A stretch of DNA of 64,000 nt from JAXGXJ01 sp040772905 (GTDB lineage: Bacteria; Actinomycetota; Thermoleophilia; RBG-16-64-13). The stretch spans positions 1 to 64,000 of the forward strand of contig JAXGXJ010000009.1 of the NCBI GenBank assembly GCA_040772905.1, given 5' to 3'. Shown here one piece after another: positions 59,339 to 64,000 of the stretch (positions are counted from its first letter, which is position 1; the number at the start of each line of letters is the position of its first letter). Both the position numbers and the translations under genes were made by a program. The notes beneath the pieces are model-generated. The model was not told the DNA's origin, made no database searches, and worked only from the letters and a program-made list of their open reading frames with translations.

Positions 59339-59901
59339 CTGCGGCTCCCGGTCACGTGAGCGACCTTGGTGGCCGGGTCATCATGGGGCTTGACCCTGGC
59401 ACTGCCTCCACCGGCTACGGTGTCGTCGAGGTGAAGGGCAATCGTCTGCGGGCACTCGACTTCGGAGTGATCGAGACCGCGGCCGGGCTGCCGCTGGAGG
59501 CCAGGTTGGAAGCGATCTTCGGGCGCGTGCGTGAGCTGCTGGCGCAGCATCAGCCGTCAGCGACGGCGGTGGAATCGCTCTTCTTCAACGCCAACGTGCG
59601 TACGGCGTTCGCGGTGGGGCAGGCGCGAGGAGTGTCGTTGTTGGCCTGTTCTCTGGCCGGATGTGAAGTGTTCGAGTACACGCCGCAGCAGATCAAGCAG
59701 GCGGTGGTGGGATACGGGAAAGCGAGCAAGGACCAAGTGATGGAGATGGTGAGGGTGCTGCTCGCTTTGGCGGATCCTCCGCGCCCCGACCATGCCGCCG
59801 ATGCCCTGGGCGTTGCTATCTGCCACGCCAACTCATACGGAGTGCGTGAGCGGGTGGAGCGGCGCCTTGCCGGCCAGGTGCGCGGGACGGGCGGGGCATG
59901 A
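59335..59901 (+). CDS. ruvC: Crossover junction endodeoxyribonuclease RuvC
   Basis: Resolves Holliday junctions. RNase H fold acidic residues: D20 in MGLDPGTASTGYG, E80 in VESLFFNANV, and D152 and D156 in PDHAADALG. Length 188; the first 13 residues before RVIMGLDPG are an extra tail. Overlaps yebC and ruvA. Confidence 0.95.
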   Translation: MTAAPGHVSDLGGRVIMGLDPGTASTGYGVVEVKGNRLRALDFGVIETAAGLPLEARLEAIFGRVRELLAQHQPSATAVESLFFNANVRTAFAVGQARGVSLLACSLAGCEVFEYTPQQIKQAVVGYGKASKDQVMEMVRVLLALADPPRPDHAADALGVAICHANSYGVRERVERRLAGQVRGTGGA

Positions 59902-60485
59902 TCGAGCGGCTCACCGGCGCGGTGGCCGCCAAGAACCCGGAGTCGGTGGTGCTGGACGTGGGCGGGGTCGGTTTCCTGCTTGAGGTCTCCGCTACCACCA
60001 TGCGCGATGTGCCGGCGGTGGGTGGGACCATGGTGATGTTCGCCCATCTGCACGTGCGCGAAGACGTCCTGCAGTTGTTCGGCTTCTCCAGCGAGGCTGA
60101 ACGGGAACTCTTCCGTCTCTTCCTGGGGGTGAGCAAGATCGGTCCCAAGCTGGCTCTGGCGGCGCTCTCCTGCCGGCGTCCGACGGAGCTGCGCAAAGCG
60201 TTGGCGGGAGGGGATGTGGCCCTGCTCTCGTCGGTGCCCGGCATCGGACGCAAGACCGCCGAACGGATGGTCATGGAACTGCGCGACAAGGTGGGCCAGG
60301 TCGTGTCCGCTGGAGGCGATATCGTTGGTGCTGTCGGGCTGGACGACGGCCCTGTGGCTATGGCGCGGGCGGCGTTGCTCGAGCTCGGGTATGCTCCGCT
60401 GGAGGCCGACCGACTACTGGCGGCCGTCGACACCGACCAGCCGGTGGAAGGCATCGTACGGCAGGCGCTCGGACGGCGTCCGTGA
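59898..60485 (+). CDS. ruvA: Holliday junction DNA helicase RuvA
   Basis: 195-residue junction-binding subunit: N-terminal OB fold (VVLDVGGVGFLLEVS), HhH motifs (SKIGPKLALAAL, VPGIGRKTAERMVMEL) and the mobile C-terminal domain III that contacts RuvB. Stop is 45 bases before ruvB. Confidence 0.95.
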   Translation: MIERLTGAVAAKNPESVVLDVGGVGFLLEVSATTMRDVPAVGGTMVMFAHLHVREDVLQLFGFSSEAERELFRLFLGVSKIGPKLALAALSCRRPTELRKALAGGDVALLSSVPGIGRKTAERMVMELRDKVGQVVSAGGDIVGAVGLDDGPVAMARAALLELGYAPLEADRLLAAVDTDQPVEGIVRQALGRRP

Positions 60486-60530
60486 AGAGCGTCGGAAGTG
60501 GCTGGCGAGGGGCGAAGAAGGTGAGAGTCG

Positions 60531-61568
60531 GTGGACGGCGACAGACTGGCTGATCCCGAAGAGACCCCTTTGGAGCAGGAGGTCGAGACTTCCCTGCGCC
60601 CGCGTTCGCTGAGCGCTTTCGTGGGCCAGCCGGTGCTGCGGGAGCAGCTGCAGATCTTCATCGAGGCGGCGCGTTCACGCGACGAGTCGTTGGACCATGT
60701 GTTGCTGGCCGGTCCTCCGGGTTTGGGCAAGACCACACTCGCCAACATCATCGCCCTCGAGATGGGGGTGAACATCTTCACCACGTCGGGGCCGGCCCTG
60801 GAGCGCAAGGCCGACATGGCTGCCGTGCTCACCAACCTTCAGGACGGCGACGTGCTCTTCATCGACGAGATCCATCGGCTCAATCGCTCCATAGAGGAGA
60901 TCCTCTATCCGGCCATGGAGGACTTCGAGATCGACATCATCATCGGTCAGGGACCCAGCGCCCGTACCATCCGCCTGCCGGTGTCCCGTTTCACCCTCAT
61001 CGGGGCCACCACCCGCTCGGGGCTCATCACCACGCCTCTCCGCGACCGCTTCGGTTTCTCTCACCGCTTGGACTACTACTCGGTCGAGGACCTGGCGCAC
61101 ATCGTGCGCCGCTCGGCGGCCATACTCTCGGTCGCCATCGACGAGGAGGGGGCGCAGGCGCTCGCCCTGCGGGCACGAGGTACGCCGCGCATCGCCAACC
61201 GTCTACTGCGCCGGGTGCGTGACTACGCGCAGGTGCGTCATCAGGGCTCCATCACGGGGCGCATCGCGCTGGAAGCCTTGCGCCTCTTCGAAGTGGACGA
61301 CGAAGGGCTCGACCGGGTCGACCGCGAGATACTCACGCTCATCTTGGAGAAGTTCGACGGTGGTCCCGTGGGGCTCTCCACTCTGGCGGTGGCCATCGGG
61401 GAAGAGGCCGACACCATCGAGGACGTGTACGAACCGTACCTGCTGCAGCGCGGCTTTCTCATGCGCACACCGCGCGGCCGGGTGCTGACGCGACTGGGCT
61501 ACGAGCACTGCGGGGCCACCCCGCCGGCGGCTGCGCAGCCGGCGCCCCCCGACACGCTGTTCAGCTAG
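60531..61568 (+). CDS. ruvB: Holliday junction DNA helicase RuvB
   Basis: Hexameric AAA+ motor. Walker A GPPGLGKT is at 61-68, Walker B/DEIH at 112-115, sensor/arginine-finger region TPLRDRFGF, and a C-terminal winged helix. Length 345. GTG start. Tail of Ala/Pro residues. Confidence 0.97.
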   Translation: MDGDRLADPEETPLEQEVETSLRPRSLSAFVGQPVLREQLQIFIEAARSRDESLDHVLLAGPPGLGKTTLANIIALEMGVNIFTTSGPALERKADMAAVLTNLQDGDVLFIDEIHRLNRSIEEILYPAMEDFEIDIIIGQGPSARTIRLPVSRFTLIGATTRSGLITTPLRDRFGFSHRLDYYSVEDLAHIVRRSAAILSVAIDEEGAQALALRARGTPRIANRLLRRVRDYAQVRHQGSITGRIALEALRLFEVDDEGLDRVDREILTLILEKFDGGPVGLSTLAVAIGEEADTIEDVYEPYLLQRGFLMRTPRGRVLTRLGYEHCGATPPAAAQPAPPDTLFS

Positions 61569-61578
61569 GAGCCGGGCG

Positions 61579-62130
61579 ATGAACAACGATCTTCTGCTGC
61601 ACGTCTGCTGCGGCCCTTGCGCCTCCGCCTCCATCCCGGCGTTCCGGGAGAGCGGTGCGACTGTGACAGGGTTCTTCTACAACCCCAACATACAACCTTT
61701 GCTCGAGTACCGGCGCCGGTTGACAGGAGCACGTGAGGTGGCCGAGATCACGAGCATGGAGCTCCTGGCCGACCTTTCGTACGATCCCGAGGCGTGGTTC
61801 ACCCGTGTGAGCGGGCCGTGGTCCCGTGACGACGTGGGTTCGCGCTGCGCCCGTTGCCTGGGTATGCGTCTGGAGAGGACGGCTCGAGAAGCTGCGGCAC
61901 GTGGTTACGCGGCCTTCTCCACCACACTGTCCATCAGTCCGTGGCAGGATCATGAGGCCATCCAAGCGGGAGGGGATGCCGCCGCGGCAGCCCACGGCGT
62001 GGAGTTCGTATACGTAGATCTGCGCCCTATGTATCCCGAGTCGAGACGGCTCAGCCGGGAGTGGGGCATCTATCGCCAGAAGTACTGCGGCTGCATAGTC
62101 TCGGAATGGGAGCGTTATCGTGGCAGGTGA
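61579..62130 (+). CDS. queH: Epoxyqueuosine reductase QueH
   Basis: Last step of queuosine synthesis, converting epoxyqueuosine to queuosine; QueH is the non-cobalamin alternative to QueG. The cluster-binding cysteines are in place: C10/C11 and C14 (HVCCGPC), C90/C93 (RCARC) and C170/C172 (KYCGC). Length 183. It lies between ruvB and queA, so three queuosine genes stand together. Confidence 0.92.
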   Translation: MNNDLLLHVCCGPCASASIPAFRESGATVTGFFYNPNIQPLLEYRRRLTGAREVAEITSMELLADLSYDPEAWFTRVSGPWSRDDVGSRCARCLGMRLERTAREAAARGYAAFSTTLSISPWQDHEAIQAGGDAAAAAHGVEFVYVDLRPMYPESRRLSREWGIYRQKYCGCIVSEWERYRGR

Positions 62131-62220
62131 GGGCGCCTACCTTCAGACGGCCGGGCGACAGGGCGGCGGCCGGAGGTCGCTGCCGCGGAGTGTCGCGCGG
62201 GCGGAACGGTGCTGCTGAAC

Positions 62221-63372
62221 ATGCATCTGCATGAACTGGAGTTCGATTTCCCCCAGGAACTGATCGCGCAGGAGCCGGTCGAACCGAGGGACTCCTGCCG
62301 TCTGATGTTCGTACCTTCCCGAGGGGAACGAGAACATCGCCGGTTCTGGGAATTGCCCGCGCTGTTGCGTGCAGGCGACACCCTGGTGTTCAACGATTCT
62401 CGCGTGCTGCCTGCACGCGTCGCCGCGCGGAAACCCACCGGAGGCCAGGTGGAGGTGCTCTTCCTGCGCCCGGCGGCGGACGCCGACGCAAACGGTCGCG
62501 GCGAGACCTGGGAGGTGCTGGCTCGGCCCTCGCACCGGTTGCGACCGGGGGGGACCCTGCTCCTGCCCGGCGGCGAGGACCTCACGCTGCTGAGGCTTCT
62601 GGGCGAAGGAAGATGGGTGGTACAGACGCAGCCGGGCATATCGTCGGTGCGGCTTATGGAGACCTACGGGCAACTGCCGCTGCCGCCCTACATCAAGACC
62701 TACCCCGCACAGCCGGAGAGCTACCAGACGGTGTATGCCTCCCAGTTGGGCTCCGCGGCGGCTCCGACGGCGGGCCTGCACTTCACGCCCACTCTCCTGC
62801 GAGCGCTGGAGGAGGCCGGGGTGAGGGCCGCCTACGTCACGCTGCACGTGGGTCTGGACACGTTCCAGCCCATCCGCGAAGAGCGGGTGGAGGACCATCG
62901 CATCCACCGCGAAGCCTTCACCGTCTCGGCGGATTGCCTCCGGACCTTGCGCGCGGCCCGGGCGCGTGGTGGCCGGCTGGTGGCGGTGGGGACGACAGCC
63001 ACCCGGGTGCTGGAGACACTGGCCGGACGGGGCCTGCTGGAGTCCGCTTCTGACAGCGCGAGGCATCTCGGAGCGCCGCCGGATGAAGGGACCGGCATCG
63101 AGGGCTCCACCGAGATCTTCATCACGCCCGGGTACAAGTTCGAAGCAGTGAATGCGCTCCTCACCAACTTCCATCTACCGCACAGCAGCGTCTTGGCTCT
63201 GGTGATGGCCTTCGCGGGTGTGGAGCGCATCAGGGATGCCTATCGGGAGGCCGTCGAGGGACGCTATCGCTTCTTCAGCTTCGGAGACGCCATGCTGGTC
63301 GAACCCGAAGAGCATCCGGGTGCTGACGCGCCCGCGCCGGGGACTGAGGTGGAGGGTGCATGGAGACCCTGA
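62221..63372 (+). CDS. queA: tRNA ribosyltransferase-isomerase QueA
   Basis: Builds the epoxycyclopentane ring on preQ1-modified tRNA using SAM. N-terminal DFPQELIAQEPVEPRDSCRL, then LVFNDSRVLPAR, APTAGLHFTP and NFHLPHSSVLALVMAF. ATG at 62221 gives the usual N-terminus; GTG at 62209 adds four residues. 383 residues, with a 20-residue tail overlapping tgt. Confidence 0.95.
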   Translation: MHLHELEFDFPQELIAQEPVEPRDSCRLMFVPSRGEREHRRFWELPALLRAGDTLVFNDSRVLPARVAARKPTGGQVEVLFLRPAADADANGRGETWEVLARPSHRLRPGGTLLLPGGEDLTLLRLLGEGRWVVQTQPGISSVRLMETYGQLPLPPYIKTYPAQPESYQTVYASQLGSAAAPTAGLHFTPTLLRALEEAGVRAAYVTLHVGLDTFQPIREERVEDHRIHREAFTVSADCLRTLRAARARGGRLVAVGTTATRVLETLAGRGLLESASDSARHLGAPPDEGTGIEGSTEIFITPGYKFEAVNALLTNFHLPHSSVLALVMAFAGVERIRDAYREAVEGRYRFFSFGDAMLVEPEEHPGADAPAPGTEVEGAWRP

Positions 63373-64000
63373 GCGGGCTGCCCTCCTTCCCCTACCGACT
63401 GGAAGCCCAGGACGGGCTCGCCCGTGCCGGGGTGATCGACACGCCGCGGGGGCCCGTGCTGACGCCCTGTTTCATGCCTGTGGGCACGAAGGGGACGGTA
63501 AAGGCCATGTCTCCCGATCGCCTGCGCGCGTCGGGGGCGCAGATCGTGCTGGCCAACACCTATCACCTGTCTCTGCGTCCAGGCAGCGACGCGGTGAGGC
63601 GCTTGGGCGGGCTGCATCGCCTCATGCAGTGGGAGGGGCCCATCCTCACCGACAGTGGGGGATATCAGGTCTTCAGCCTGCGCGACACGGCGAAGCTCGA
63701 CGACTCCGGTGTGGCGTTCCGCAGCATCTACGACGGTTCCCGCCAGGTGTTCACGCCCGAACGGGCCATGGGCGAGCAGCAGGCCCTGGGGGCCGACTTC
63801 GTCATGTGCTTCGACCAGTGCCCCCCCGGCACCGCCACCCGAGCGGAAGTGGCCGACGCCGTCGAGCGCACCACACGCTGGGCGGCGCGCTGCAAGCAAG
63901 CCCATCTGGAGGCGGGCGGCATGGGCACCGACGGGCCTCAGATGCTCCTGGGCATCGTCCAGGGTGGGGTGGACGCTGAATTACGTATCGCCAGCGTGGA
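63360..64000 (+). CDS. tgt: Queuine/preQ1 tRNA-ribosyltransferase (3' truncated)
   Basis: Swaps guanine 34 for preQ1 in GUN-anticodon tRNAs. The visible 213 residues include TPCFMPVGTKGTVKA, ANTYHLSLRPG, the nucleophile region TDSGGYQVFSL (D98), and FDQC where many bacterial enzymes have FDEC. The frame is open to the window end. The ATG lies 13 bases inside queA. Confidence 0.95.
   Translation, partial: METLSGLPSFPYRLEAQDGLARAGVIDTPRGPVLTPCFMPVGTKGTVKAMSPDRLRASGAQIVLANTYHLSLRPGSDAVRRLGGLHRLMQWEGPILTDSGGYQVFSLRDTAKLDDSGVAFRSIYDGSRQVFTPERAMGEQQALGADFVMCFDQCPPGTATRAEVADAVERTTRWAARCKQAHLEAGGMGTDGPQMLLGIVQGGVDAELRIASV

Noticed and set aside
1..64000. CRISPR arrays, insertion sequences, integrases, prophage or toxin-antitoxin genes
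   Set aside because: No regularly spaced repeats, transposase, integrase or phage-like genes were seen in any frame; gene order is that of a stable chromosome.

Overview
The window is about 64 kb of GC-rich DNA, densely packed, with most genes on the + strand and many four-base ATGA/GTGA stop-start overlaps. Gene content and order (recA-recX-rny-miaB-miaA-dapF; rpe-FMN riboswitch-ribD-ribE-ribBA-ribH; Asp23-FakA-DegV-recG-rsmD-coaD-yceD-rpmF; yebC-ruvC-ruvA-ruvB-queA-tgt) are those of a Gram-positive-type chromosome. High GC, zinc-type L28 and L32, an EF-G2-like protein, frequent GTG/TTG starts and -10 boxes like TAGAAT and TAAACT suggest Actinomycetota. QueH, a DapL-type aminotransferase and a phenylacetate-CoA-ligase-like gene hint at an anaerobic, deep-branching class. 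The lineage is an inference; no rRNA is present.

Layout. 1-15.4 kb: cell-envelope, RNA-modification and DNA-repair genes: ftsK (5' cut off), selenouridine synthase, a RodZ-like protein started at CTG, rimO, pgsA, thpR, recA, recX, a candidate free-standing RNA, rny, miaB, miaA, dapF, dapL, dut. 15.4-24.4 kb: a type IV pilin island with two divergent clusters. The - strand cluster (PilX-, PilW- and PilV-like proteins with FN3 and PASTA modules) carries about a dozen single-base frameshifts. The + strand cluster (two pilins, a TPR lipoprotein, four pseudopilins) is intact. Each cluster is preceded by a match to a sigma-28/SigD-class promoter. 24.4-29.8 kb: a Cys-rich protein, RNase Z, tRNA-Arg(CCG), lipB, a zinc ribbon, and a divergent polysaccharide deacetylase / putative glycosidase pair. 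29.9-36.9 kb: an ACT-domain protein, a complete branched-chain-type ABC transporter (livHMGKF), a phenylacetate-CoA-ligase-like protein and a FlK-type thioesterase, which read as one acid or amino-acid uptake and CoA-thioester module.

37-47 kb: metK, priA, def, fmt, rpe and the riboflavin operon under an FMN riboswitch whose terminator hairpin also covers the ribD ribosome-binding site and abuts its TTG start. A run of hairpins separates ribH from the convergent rpmB. 47-57 kb: a DUF1858 protein (probable ATC start), Asp23, the FakA/DegV fatty-acid-kinase pair, recG, rsmD, coaD, a DivIVA-like coiled coil, yceD, rpmF, an unknown small protein and an EF-G paralogue. 57-64 kb: a large nested palindrome, a MurR/RpiR regulator, yebC, ruvCAB, queH, queA and the start of tgt (cut by the window end).

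Most of the window is ordinary housekeeping. The parts worth attention are the pilin island (shared alternative-sigma promoters, frameshift hot spot, FN3/PASTA-decorated minor pilins), the recX-rny RNA, the FMN-riboswitch/start-codon overlap, and the transporter-ligase-thioesterase module whose ligase lacks the usual C-terminal catalytic lysine motif. No CRISPR array, insertion sequence, prophage or recognisable defence system was seen.
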